A stretch of 5,036 nucleotides of DNA from Brevundimonas sp. (GCA_015234495.1 JADGMZ010000121.1:1-5036), one strand, 5' to 3'. Positions 1 through 5,036 are shown, numbered from the stretch's first letter. Translations and numbers: made by a program. The notes: generated from the sequence alone by a model not told the origin.

Positions 1-520
1 CATCGGGAAAGTCGATCTCGGCCTCGACCAGCGACAGCGCCCTGAGCAGGTCGCGGCGGAAGCCGGCATAGGTCTGTGACAGGGCGCCATCCAGCTGGCC
101 CAGCGCCTGCGCCGCCTGGGCCGTGCTTTCCGCATCGATCAGATCGGCGACGGCCTCGGCCTGGGCGAGGTCCATACGGCCGTTCTCGAAGGCGCGCCGG
201 GTGAATTCGCCGGGCTCGGCGGGGCGCAGGCCGAGCGCGACCAGGGCTTCGCTGACCGCCTCGATCACCGCCCGCCCGCCATGGAGGTGGAGCTCGGCGC
301 AGTCTTCCCCGGTGTAGGAGTTGGGGGCCGGGAAGCGCAGGACGAGGGCCTGGTCGAGTGCGCGGCCCTCAAGGGCCAGATCACGGAGCGAGGCGAGCCG
401 TGGTTTCACGCCGCCGGCGCCGAGTCGGGCCAGGGCTTCGTCGGTCCCGGGGCCCGACAGACGGATGATGGCGATCGCCCCGCGTCCGGGCGGGGTGGCG
501 AGGGCGAAGATGGTGCTCAT
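1..520 (-). CDS. mnmE: tRNA modification GTPase MnmE (TrmE), N-terminal part; gene continues past the left edge
   Basis: MnmE works with MnmG to install the (carboxymethyl)aminomethyl group on wobble uridine U34 of certain tRNAs, using a methylene-tetrahydrofolate-derived carbon; it is a cytosolic dimer. The first 173 codons are visible. The N-terminus [20 protein letters not shown] and the block [17 protein letters not shown] (residues 66-82) belong to the folate-binding domain. [20 protein letters not shown] (about 104-123) followed by VADLIDAES leads into the helical domain. The GTPase domain and the C-terminal catalytic cysteine motif lie outside the window. The ATG at 520-518 is chosen because it gives the canonical N-terminus and has GGGGG five bases upstream; the ATG at 525-523 is in another frame and hits a stop at its third codon. 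The upstream gap is filled by a palindromic repeat. In Caulobacterales mnmE is usually followed by mnmG, rsmG, parA and parB, which would lie off the left edge. Identity is secure. Confidence 0.96.
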   Translation of the reverse strand, partial: MSTIFALATPPGRGAIAIIRLSGPGTDEALARLGAGGVKPRLASLRDLALEGRALDQALVLRFPAPNSYTGEDCAELHLHGGRAVIEAVSEALVALGLRPAEPGEFTRRAFENGRMDLAQAEAVADLIDAESTAQAAQALGQLDGALSQTYAGFRRDLLRALSLVEAEIDFPD

Positions 521-525
521 GCCAT

Positions 526-530
526 CCCCC
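526..530 (-). promoter_or_regulatory. Ribosome binding site of mnmE, inside a hairpin
   Basis: On the minus strand GGGGG lies five bases upstream of the mnmE ATG. It is the last part of the palindromic repeat that fills the gap. It can pair with CCCC at 548-545, with TCGC/GCGA (543-540 with 536-533) stacking inside the stem, so the site may be partly hidden in the mRNA. The pairing is read directly from the sequence; any effect on translation is inference. Confidence 0.5.
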
Positions 531-659
531 TGTCGCGAAGCGATGGGGAGATGGCGCGCCGCGCTTGCGGCGTGACGGAGGGGTTGGCGGCGGCGGAGGC
601 GGACAGAGCCCCTCCACCGCTTCGCGGTCCCCCTCCCCGCAAAGCGGGGAGGAGACGAA
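526..659. repeat. Palindromic intergenic repeat (REP-like composite element)
   Basis: Almost the whole gap between mnmE and the DUF6489-type gene is one dense set of inverted repeats. On the plus strand: CCTCCCCGC at 632-640 pairs with GCGGGGAGG at 644-652 (loop AAA); ACCGC at 616-620 with GCGGT at 624-628; GGAGGGG at 577-583 with CCCCTCC at 609-615; CGCCGC at 557-562 with GCGGCG at 567-572; and TCGC at 533-536 with GCGA at 540-543. GGGGAG at 545-550 can also pair with CTCCCC at 633-638, closing a multibranched fold. Its style (CTCCTCCCCGC...GCGGGGAGG followed by ACCGCGAAGCGGT) resembles the dispersed intergenic palindromes common in Caulobacterales and sphingomonad genomes. That it is dispersed in this genome is inferred from recall, since only one copy is in the window. 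No coding potential is seen in it. Confidence 0.65.
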
Positions 660-662
660 GGC

Positions 663-890
663 TCACGGCTTGACCGCCGCTTCCATCAGCTTGCGGAACT
701 GGTCCTGGGCCTGGAGGCCGAAGCTGGTCCAGGTCTTCATCAGTTCGTCGGGCTGCATGGCGGCGACATTCTCGGTCATCCGCTTCTGCATCTCGGCGAC
801 CATGGCCTCGTTCAGCGGCGCGACGTCGGGCAGGCCGAGGAAGGCGCGGGCCTCGGCCGGGGTGCAGTCGATCTCGACATTGACCTTCAT
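663..890 (-). CDS. Small conserved DUF6489-type protein, 75 aa
   Basis: A 75-residue soluble protein starting [20 protein letters not shown]. The opening beta-strand-like stretch, the [15 protein letters not shown] block (residues 9-23) and the amphipathic helical remainder ending [16 protein letters not shown] match, from memory, the DUF6489 family of alphaproteobacterial proteins. The biochemical function is unknown and I assign none. Residues 26-74 look helical, with no signal peptide, membrane segment or cysteine cluster apart from the single C9. The ATG at 890 is preferred over an in-frame GTG at 920: AAAGGAG sits about 10 bases upstream of the ATG, and the family N-terminus begins at MKV. 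It lies between rho (about 96 bp upstream, with a parS site in that gap) and mnmE. It could be read from its own promoter or by readthrough from rho; no clear promoter is visible. The gene is well supported; the family name is less certain. Confidence 0.85.
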   Translation of the reverse strand: MKVNVEIDCTPAEARAFLGLPDVAPLNEAMVAEMQKRMTENVAAMQPDELMKTWTSFGLQAQDQFRKLMEAAVKP

Positions 891-900
891 CGACCCGCCA

Positions 901-907
901 CTCCTTT
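901..907 (-). promoter_or_regulatory. Ribosome binding site of the DUF6489-type gene
   Basis: The minus strand reads AAAGGAG, ending 10 bases before the ATG at 890. It is the best Shine-Dalgarno match in the gap, and it favours this ATG over the GTG at 920, which would lie upstream of it. Confidence 0.6.
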
Positions 908-946
908 TCCCTATCGCCACGCGCGCGGCGCCTGGCTGCTTGAGGG

Positions 947-962
947 TGTTTCACGTGAAACA
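947..962. promoter_or_regulatory. parS: parS centromere-like site (ParB binding site)
   Basis: TGTTTCACGTGAAACA is a perfect 16-bp palindrome and fits the widely conserved bacterial parS consensus TGTTNCACGTGAAACA at every position. ParB loads at such sites as a CTP-dependent clamp, spreads to neighbouring DNA and recruits ParA and SMC for origin segregation. It sits 24 bp past the rho stop, in the gap before the DUF6489-type gene. In Caulobacter several parS sites cluster within roughly 10 kb of the origin, near parAB, and the gene order here fits that zone. It is the only CACGTG core I found in the window. The match is seen directly; ParB binding is inferred from the consensus and context. 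Confidence 0.9.
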
Positions 963-986
963 GCGGCCCTGCCGGGACCGCCCCTG

Positions 987-2405
987 TCAGGTGTTCATCG
1001 ACTGGAAGAAGTCGGCATTGTTCTTGGACTGGCGCAGCTTGTCGAGCAGGAACTCGATCGCGTCCTGCGGCCCCATCGGGTTGAGGATGCGGCGCAGGAC
1101 ATAGGTCTTGGCCAGCTGTTCCTTCGGCGTGATGAGGTCTTCCTTGCGGGTGCCCGACTTGAGCACGTCGATCGCCGGGAAGATGCGCTTGTCGGCGACC
1201 TTGCGGTCCAGCACGATCTCCGAGTTGCCGGTGCCCTTGAACTCCTCGAAGATCACCTCGTCCATCCGCGAGCCGGTGTCGATCAGGGCGGTGGCGATGA
1301 TGGTCAGCGAGCCGCCCTGCTCCACATTCCGCGCGGCGCCGAAGAAGCGCTTGGGCCGCTGCAGGGCGTTGGCGTCGACGCCGCCGGTCAGAACCTTGCC
1401 CGAAGACGGCACGGTGGCGTTGTAGGCGCGGCCCAGACGGGTGATGGAGTCGAGCAGGATGACCACGTCCTTCTTGTGCTCGACCAGGCGCTTGGCCTTT
1501 TCGATGACCATTTCGGCGACGGCGACGTGGCGGGTGGCCGGCTCGTCGAAGGTCGAGGCGATGACCTCCCCCTTCACCGTGCGCTGCATGTCGGTGACCT
1601 CTTCGGGACGCTCGTCGATGAGCAGGACGATCAGGATCACCTCGGGGTGATTCTTCTCGATCGACTTGGCGATGTTCTGCAGCATCACCGTCTTGCCGAC
1701 CCGCGGCGGGGCGACGATCAGGCAGCGCTGGCCCTTGCCGAGCGGGGCGACGATGTCGATGACCCGGCCCGAGCGGTCCTTCAGGGTCGGGTCCTGGATC
1801 TCCATGTGCAGCCGCTCTTCCGGATAGAGCGGGGTCAGGTTGTCGAACAGGACCTTGGTCTTGACCGTCTCCGGGTCTTCCAGGTTGATCGTGTCGACCT
1901 TGAGCAGGGCGAAATAGCGCTCGCCCTCGCGCGGGCCGCGCACGGCCCCGTGGATGGTGTCGCCCGAGCGCAGGCCGAAGCGGCGGATCTGCGACGGCGA
2001 AACATAGACATCGTCCGGACCCGGAAGATAGTTGGCGTCCGGGCTGCGCAGGAAGCCGAAGCCGTCGGGCAGGATTTCGAGCACCCCGTCGGCGATGATC
2101 TCGACTTCCTCGTCGGCCAGGGCCTTGAGGATGGCGAACAGCAGATCCTGCTTGCGCAGGTTGGAGGCGTTCTCGATCTCGAGGCCTTCGGCGAAGGCGA
2201 CCAGGTCGGCCGGCGTCTTCTCGTTCAGCTCGGCCAGGGTGATGCGGCCGTTGGGGACGATCGGCTCGCCGTCGTCCTCCTCCTCCTCGTCCGCCTCCTG
2301 ATCGACCATGGGCAGATCGGCGGCGGCCGGCTCGTTGGTCGCCTGATCGGTTTCCGGGGTCTCGGCCTCGGGGGCGGTCGGATCGGTGTCGCGGACGTCG
2401 GTCAT
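987..2405 (-). CDS. rho: Transcription termination factor Rho, 472 aa
   Basis: Rho is the homohexameric RNA-dependent ATPase that ends transcription of untranslated RNA. Residues 1-50 form an acidic, low-complexity extension ([13 protein letters not shown] at 35-47) absent from the 419-residue E. coli protein. Then come the Rho_N helical domain (about 54-96) and the cold-shock-like RNA-binding fold with DGFGFLR (114-120) and Y134. The ATPase core has Walker A APPRVGKT (232-239), [10 protein letters not shown] (261-270) with the catalytic glutamate region, Walker B VVILLDS (314-320), the Q-loop around [11 protein letters not shown] (334-344), the R-loop DTGSR (376-380) and the likely arginine finger R420. 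All key residues align with E. coli at a constant offset of 54, so the core is intact. R235 and V236 replace E. coli K181 and A182 beside the P-loop. The ATG at 2405 is the first sensible start; upstream is only a weak purine-rich GAAGAAGA. A 492-bp gap separates it from hemJ, so it probably has its own promoter. E. coli rho is autoregulated through its leader; whether this one is too is unknown. Confidence 0.98.
   Translation of the reverse strand: MTDVRDTDPTAPEAETPETDQATNEPAAADLPMVDQEADEEEEDDGEPIVPNGRITLAELNEKTPADLVAFAEGLEIENASNLRKQDLLFAILKALADEEVEIIADGVLEILPDGFGFLRSPDANYLPGPDDVYVSPSQIRRFGLRSGDTIHGAVRGPREGERYFALLKVDTINLEDPETVKTKVLFDNLTPLYPEERLHMEIQDPTLKDRSGRVIDIVAPLGKGQRCLIVAPPRVGKTVMLQNIAKSIEKNHPEVILIVLLIDERPEEVTDMQRTVKGEVIASTFDEPATRHVAVAEMVIEKAKRLVEHKKDVVILLDSITRLGRAYNATVPSSGKVLTGGVDANALQRPKRFFGAARNVEQGGSLTIIATALIDTGSRMDEVIFEEFKGTGNSEIVLDRKVADKRIFPAIDVLKSGTRKEDLITPKEQLAKTYVLRRILNPMGPQDAIEFLLDKLRQSKNNADFFQSMNT
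2272..2299. repeat. Short CTC/TCC-type simple repeat encoding the Rho acidic stretch
   Basis: The plus strand holds a run of TCC and CTC triplets (GTCGTCCTCCTCCTCCTCGT and flanks) that reads on the minus strand as GAG/GAC codons for the Asp/Glu run of Rho (residues about 36-46). It is a low-complexity tract within the coding sequence, and such tracts can vary in copy number between strains. Confidence 0.6.
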
Positions 2406-2635
2406 GGAAATCTTCTTCAGGCGTGCGCGCCCGGGCGCTCGCGCGGCGGCGAGGTCGGAACGGCTGTCGATGTCTGGCCTCGCGGCCGAAGGGGAAACGA
2501 TGGACTCCGCCCGTATCGTCGGCCGGCATCGCTGGGAGAGAGGGACCGTCCGGCGAGGGCCAGGATCGGTTCACCGCCAGCGAAACCACGGCGGCGCGAT
2601 CAGGTCAAGCGGGACCGAACCGGCCCGCGGCGGAA

Positions 2636-2651
2636 AAGGAATTTATTCCTT
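2636..2651. repeat. A/T-rich perfect inverted repeat upstream of rho
   Basis: AAGGAATTTATTCCTT has two 7-bp arms (AAGGAAT and ATTCCTT) around a 2-bp centre. It stands out in a GC-rich surround, about 230 bp upstream of the rho start. The compact symmetry suits a dimeric regulator's operator, and its A/T content suits a promoter -10 region. No specific regulator is recognised. Confidence 0.45.
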
Positions 2652-2789
2652 GTTCGACCTTGACCGTGGCGGTCCCGCGCCCATGTCAGGACGGCGCATC
2701 CGAACGGGGCGCGCGGGGTCTTTGACAATCTGGCGCGGGCGCGGCGAAGCAGCGGCGCTTCAGCAGGCGGGCCTTCGCATAATCTGGCA

Positions 2790-2808
2790 CGATCCGCGTC
2801 CCGGATCG
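2790..2808 (-). other. Perfect 7-bp hairpin in the hemJ-rho gap
   Basis: CGATCCG (2790-2796 on the plus strand) and CGGATCG (2802-2808) form a 7-bp stem with a 5-base loop. In the minus-strand RNA no U tract follows, so it does not look like a classic intrinsic terminator. It could be a pause or 3'-end structure of the hem transcript, or part of the rho leader. Confidence 0.4.
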
Positions 2809-2862
2809 CCGCAAGTTTTGTTCTTGGCCGTTGGTTTTCCTCGTCTTTCGTCCTGGCGCTGT

Positions 2863-2890
2863 TGGCACGCCGAATCCGGAAACCGTGCCA
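2863..2890 (-). terminator. Candidate 3'-end hairpin of the hemE-hemH-hemJ transcript (no U tract)
   Basis: Seven bases after the hemJ stop the minus-strand RNA can fold UGGCACG (2890-2884) with CGUGCCA (2869-2863). An inner CCG/CGG stem with a GAUU loop is separated by a GUUU bulge. The position suits a transcript end, but no run of U follows, so it is more likely an end-protecting structure or a feature of Rho-dependent termination than an intrinsic terminator. Confidence 0.35.
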
Positions 2891-2897
2891 GAAGCAG

Positions 2898-3377
2898 TCA
2901 GCCGAAGACGCCCTCGGTGGTCACGGCCAGCACGGCGACGATGGCGATCAGGAACGGAATCTCATTGGTCATCCGCCAGAAGCGGCCCGACCGGGTCGAG
3001 GTCCCGGCGTGAACCCGCTTGAGCTCCCCGGCGAGCAAGCCATGCCAGCCGCTCAGGGCGATCACCGCGGCCAGCTTGATCGCCATCCACGGCGCCAACA
3101 GGAATCCCCAGCCCTGGCCGAAGCCGTAGACGTGGATCAGGATCATCCACAGGCCGAAGACCCACGCTGCGGTCATCGCCGGATTGATGATGATCTTGAG
3201 CAGGCGACGCTGCCACAGCCGCAACAGCCCCTGCATCTCCGAACGCAGCGGCTCGGCCTTGCCGGCCTGTTCGACGTCGTAGGCGTAGAGCCGGGGCAGG
3301 AACAGCATCCCCGCCATCCACGCGATGACCGCCAGGATGTGCAGGCCACGGACGATGTTGAAGATCTCGAAGCTCAT
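2898..3377 (-). CDS. hemJ: Protoporphyrinogen IX oxidase HemJ (UPF0093 family), 159 aa
   Basis: HemJ is the small inner-membrane enzyme that oxidises protoporphyrinogen IX to protoporphyrin IX in bacteria lacking HemG or HemY. The 159-residue length is close to the family norm. Four hydrophobic helices are visible at about 5-28, 62-84, 92-116 and 139-156. The first carries the conserved histidine (GLHILAVIAWMAGMLFLPRL, H13) and is followed by Y31. NPAMTAAWVFGLW (65-77) and PWMAIKLAAVIALSGWHG (96-113, K101 and H112) are further family hallmarks; the histidines and lysine are implicated in heme binding and activity in studied HemJ proteins. The ATG at 3377-3375 overlaps the hemH stop as ATGA, which fixes the start and suggests translational coupling. 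The neighbours hemE and hemH supply the steps before and after; HemH uses its product directly. A gap of 492 bp to rho follows. The family and operon context make the call secure. Confidence 0.94.
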   Translation of the reverse strand: MSFEIFNIVRGLHILAVIAWMAGMLFLPRLYAYDVEQAGKAEPLRSEMQGLLRLWQRRLLKIIINPAMTAAWVFGLWMILIHVYGFGQGWGFLLAPWMAIKLAAVIALSGWHGLLAGELKRVHAGTSTRSGRFWRMTNEIPFLIAIVAVLAVTTEGVFG

Positions 3378-4432
3378 GCCGCCGGGTTCTCCGCCTGGCA
3401 GGGGCAGGCCTTCCAGTCGCCCCGGCAGCCGGGACCATAGGGCGCGACGCCGGTGCGCGACAGGGCGTGGAGCGCGGCCTCGGTCAGGGCGGTGATGAAC
3501 GGCGGCGCCGTGCCGACGGCCGGGGCTCGCAGATAGGGCGCGACCCCCAGTCCATGGGCCAGTTCGCGGTACTCGATGTCCAGCTCGACCAGCGTCTCGA
3601 CGTGCTCCGAGACGAAGGCGATGGGGACGACCACCACGCCCTTGCCGTCGCGCGCCGCCTGCTCCAGCGCCTCGGGCGTCGACGGGCCCAGCCATTTCAT
3701 CGGTCCGACCCGGCTCTGGTAGCAGACCGCATGATCGATCGTTCGGCCCTGCCCGGCCAGGCGGGCGACCACAGCCGCGACCGTGCTCTCGACCTGCTCC
3801 TGGTAGGGGTCGCCCTTGCCGGCGATCAGCTTCTCGGGAATCCCATGGGCGGAGAACAGAACCCGTACCGGGCGGTCGCCGGCCTGGTCCAGCCCGGCGG
3901 CCACCGCCTCGGCCTGGGCCTCGATCCAGCCGTAGGCCTCCGGGTAGCAGCAGACGGTGCGGCTGTCGCCCGAGCCCGCATAGACCGCGTTCCACTGCTT
4001 CAGCGAAGAGGCCGTGGTGGTGGTCGAATACTGCGGGTAGAGCGGCAGAAGGACGATTTCATCCGGTCCGAAGGCCGCCACGTCGGCCGCGGTCTCTTCC
4101 GTCATCGGCTTCCAGTAGCGCATGGCGACGAAGGCGCGGACCTCGTCCCCGGGCAGCCGTTGGGACAACGCCGCCTCCAGCGCCCGGGCCTGCGTCTCCG
4201 TCTCCGTCCGCAGCGGCGAGCCGCCCCCGATCAGGGCGTAGTTGGCCTGGGCCGTCTTCTCCCGTCGATTGGCGATGAGCCGGGCCAGCGGCGTCCGCAC
4301 CACGCCCGGCAGGCCGATGATCGCCGGATCATTGAACAGGTTGAACAGGAAAGGCTTCACCGAGGCCTGGTCGTCGGGGCCGCCGAGATTGAACAGCACC
4401 ACGGCGATGCGGCGGCCCGACAGCGGGGTCAT
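3374..4432 (-). CDS. hemH: Ferrochelatase HemH, [2Fe-2S] type, 352 aa
   Basis: Ferrochelatase inserts Fe2+ into protoporphyrin IX, the last step of protoheme synthesis. The N-terminal AVVLFNLGGPD (10-20) is the family signature. FVAMRYWKPM (101-110), LLPLYPQYS (128-136), the active-site SAHGIP (194-199, with H196) and FVSEHVETLVELDIEY (273-288) follow in the expected order. The C-terminus adds a cysteine tail, C336, C343 and C345, which with C162 reproduces the spacing of the [2Fe-2S] ligands known from microbial ferrochelatases such as those of Caulobacter and Mycobacterium tuberculosis. C161 sits next to C162. The ATG at 4432 is chosen over any upstream start because MTPLSGRRIAVVLFNLGG gives the normal N-terminus and overlaps the hemE stop in an ATGA. 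The 3' end overlaps hemJ in the same way. The enzyme probably acts at the inner face of the membrane, receiving porphyrin from HemJ. No oddities are seen in the active site. Confidence 0.97.
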   Translation of the reverse strand: MTPLSGRRIAVVLFNLGGPDDQASVKPFLFNLFNDPAIIGLPGVVRTPLARLIANRREKTAQANYALIGGGSPLRTETETQARALEAALSQRLPGDEVRAFVAMRYWKPMTEETAADVAAFGPDEIVLLPLYPQYSTTTTASSLKQWNAVYAGSGDSRTVCCYPEAYGWIEAQAEAVAAGLDQAGDRPVRVLFSAHGIPEKLIAGKGDPYQEQVESTVAAVVARLAGQGRTIDHAVCYQSRVGPMKWLGPSTPEALEQAARDGKGVVVVPIAFVSEHVETLVELDIEYRELAHGLGVAPYLRAPAVGTAPPFITALTEAALHALSRTGVAPYGPGCRGDWKACPCQAENPAA

Positions 4433-5036
4433 TGCGCCCCGATCCGCTTCAGAACCTGTTCGACATGGGCGATCGGCACGTCGGGCAGGATGCCGTGACC
4501 GAGGTTGAAGATCCACGGCCCCCGTCCCCAGGCCTCCATCAACTGGTCGACGCGACGATCCAGCAACGGCCCGCCGGCCCGCAGCAGAAGGGGATCGAGC
4601 GCGCCCTGGATCGGCCTGACCTTCTGCACGCGCCGGCCGACCTCGAGCGGACAGGCCGTATCCAGGGCCACCGCCTGCACCTCGCACTCGGCCGCATAGC
4701 GTTCGGCCAGGGCGGCCGAGCCGCGCGGGAAGCCGATCAAGGGGACGGTGACCCCCAGTTCGCGGACCCGTCGCACCAGCGCCTGATGCGGCTTCAGAAC
4801 CAGCCGTTCGAACAGGTCATCGGGCAGGCCTTCGGCCCAGCTCTCGAAGATCTTGAGGACCTGCGCCCCGGCGTCGGCCTGCATCTTCAGATAATGCGCC
4901 GTCGCCTCGACCAGCACCTCGAGTAGGGCGTCGACCGTCTCCGGCTCGGCGTAGGCGTAGGTCCGGGCCTGCGCCCGTTCGCCCCTGCCGATGGTCCGCG
5001 CCTCGCCGTCGAGCATGTAGGTGGCCCTCGTCCTCG
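4429..5036 (-). CDS. hemE: Uroporphyrinogen III decarboxylase HemE, C-terminal part; 5' end beyond the right edge
   Basis: HemE removes four carboxyl groups from uroporphyrinogen III to give coproporphyrinogen III, a cytosolic step of heme synthesis. The window holds the last 201 codons of a protein usually about 340-355 residues long. The reading frame stays open through the edge, and the first visible residues are RTRATYMLDGE. These align with the P-W-T-x-A-T-Y-M block whose tyrosine is a known active-site residue (Y164 in human UROD), so the ATG at 5016 is internal and not the start. Further family features are GAQVLKIFESW, PLIGFPRG, IQGALDP and FNLGHGILPDVP near the C-terminus, whose histidine matches human H339. 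The stop overlaps the hemH start as ATGA. Two positions look atypical: arginines around the T of the TYM block, and Ala where Asn is usual in QGNxDP. In Caulobacter the origin of replication lies just upstream of hemE and shares promoter DNA with it; that segment would be off the right edge. Confidence 0.95.
   Translation of the reverse strand, partial: RTRATYMLDGEARTIGRGERAQARTYAYAEPETVDALLEVLVEATAHYLKMQADAGAQVLKIFESWAEGLPDDLFERLVLKPHQALVRRVRELGVTVPLIGFPRGSAALAERYAAECEVQAVALDTACPLEVGRRVQKVRPIQGALDPLLLRAGGPLLDRRVDQLMEAWGRGPWIFNLGHGILPDVPIAHVEQVLKRIGAQ

Larger units (their letters stand above)
2406..2897. other. 492-bp gap between hemJ and rho: hem 3' end and rho promoter/leader region
   Basis: No gene is supported here. 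The region is GC-rich with a few A/T-rich spots. It contains a bulged hairpin just after the hemJ stop (2863-2890), a second perfect hairpin (2790-2808), a small hairpin (GAAGC at 2746-2750 with GCTTC at 2757-2761) and an A/T-rich palindrome (2636-2651). A promoter for rho is expected on the minus strand, but I could not pair a good -35 with a good -10. TTGACC at 2608-2603 is the best -35-like box and lacks a matching -10 at 16-18 bp. GANTC sites (the CcrM methylation motif in Caulobacter) occur at 2503-2507 and 2872-2876. The long leader would fit the leader-based autoregulation known for E. coli rho, but that is inference. Confidence 0.6.

Noticed and set aside
401..410. GTTTCACG half of a parS-like site inside mnmE
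   Set aside because: Only one half matches; the other half reads CCGCCG, so the palindrome is absent.
918..920. GTG as the start of the DUF6489-type gene
   Set aside because: The Shine-Dalgarno AAAGGAG is downstream of it, and the family N-terminus begins at the ATG at 890.
963..986. Intrinsic terminator right after rho
   Set aside because: Only a weak, bulged GGTCCC/GGGCC pairing is possible and no U tract follows it; the parS palindrome beside it has no loop and no U tract either.
517..2589. 690-codon minus-strand open frame running across rho, the parS gap and the DUF6489-type gene
   Set aside because: It is in a different frame from rho, is extremely rich in Arg, Gly and Pro, and overlaps several real genes; an artefact of high GC.
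1476..2663. Long plus-strand open frame of 395 codons opposite rho
   Set aside because: It lies antisense to an unmistakable rho and has Asp/Leu/Arg-rich composition typical of the mirror frame of GC-rich genes. It shows no recognisable domain.
2722..2727. TTGACA on the plus strand as a promoter -35 box
   Set aside because: No -10-like sequence lies 15-19 bp downstream, and there is no plus-strand gene to serve.
2686..2868. 60-codon minus-strand open frame in the hemJ-rho gap
   Set aside because: It starts with GTG inside a hairpin arm, has no Shine-Dalgarno and looks like random GC-rich coding; I recognise no homolog.
3467..4498. 343-codon plus-strand open frame opposite hemH
   Set aside because: Antisense to a complete ferrochelatase with all its motifs; mirror-frame artefact.
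5014..5016. ATG as the start of hemE
   Set aside because: The frame is open upstream to the edge, and this Met is the M of the internal ATYM active-site block.

Overview
The window is a GC-rich stretch of core chromosome, and every gene I can support reads on the minus strand. Protein content and gene order (mnmE, a small DUF6489-type gene, rho, hemJ, hemH, hemE, read left to right) match the replication-origin-proximal region of Caulobacterales alphaproteobacteria. Caulobacter and Brevundimonas are the closest fits, and I cannot name a species. In Caulobacter crescentus the origin lies next to hemE, and the mnmE-mnmG-rsmG-parA-parB block lies on the other side of rho. By that analogy oriC should be just past the right edge of the window and parAB should lie to the left.

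Layout, in the direction of transcription (right to left). The 3' two thirds of hemE enter from the right edge. hemE, hemH and hemJ form a tight operon in which each junction is a 4-bp ATGA overlap. It encodes uroporphyrinogen decarboxylase, a [2Fe-2S]-type ferrochelatase and the membrane protoporphyrinogen oxidase HemJ. A 492-bp gap follows. It holds several inverted repeats but no convincing gene, and presumably carries the 3' end of the hem transcript and the promoter and leader of rho. Next is rho, encoding transcription termination factor with an acidic N-terminal extension. After rho comes a perfect 16-bp palindrome that matches the ParB-binding centromere site parS. A 75-residue DUF6489-type gene follows, then a palindromic intergenic repeat of about 130 bp. 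The far end of this repeat supplies the Shine-Dalgarno sequence of mnmE. The first 173 codons of mnmE run off the left edge.

The genes are housekeeping ones: late heme synthesis, transcription termination and tRNA wobble modification. The clearest non-coding signal is the parS site, which marks the region as part of the chromosome segregation locus. I found no phage, transposon, CRISPR or defence genes and no evidence of an undescribed multi-gene system. The points most worth a second look are the parS site, the repeat element that may control mnmE translation, and the structured hemJ-rho gap.
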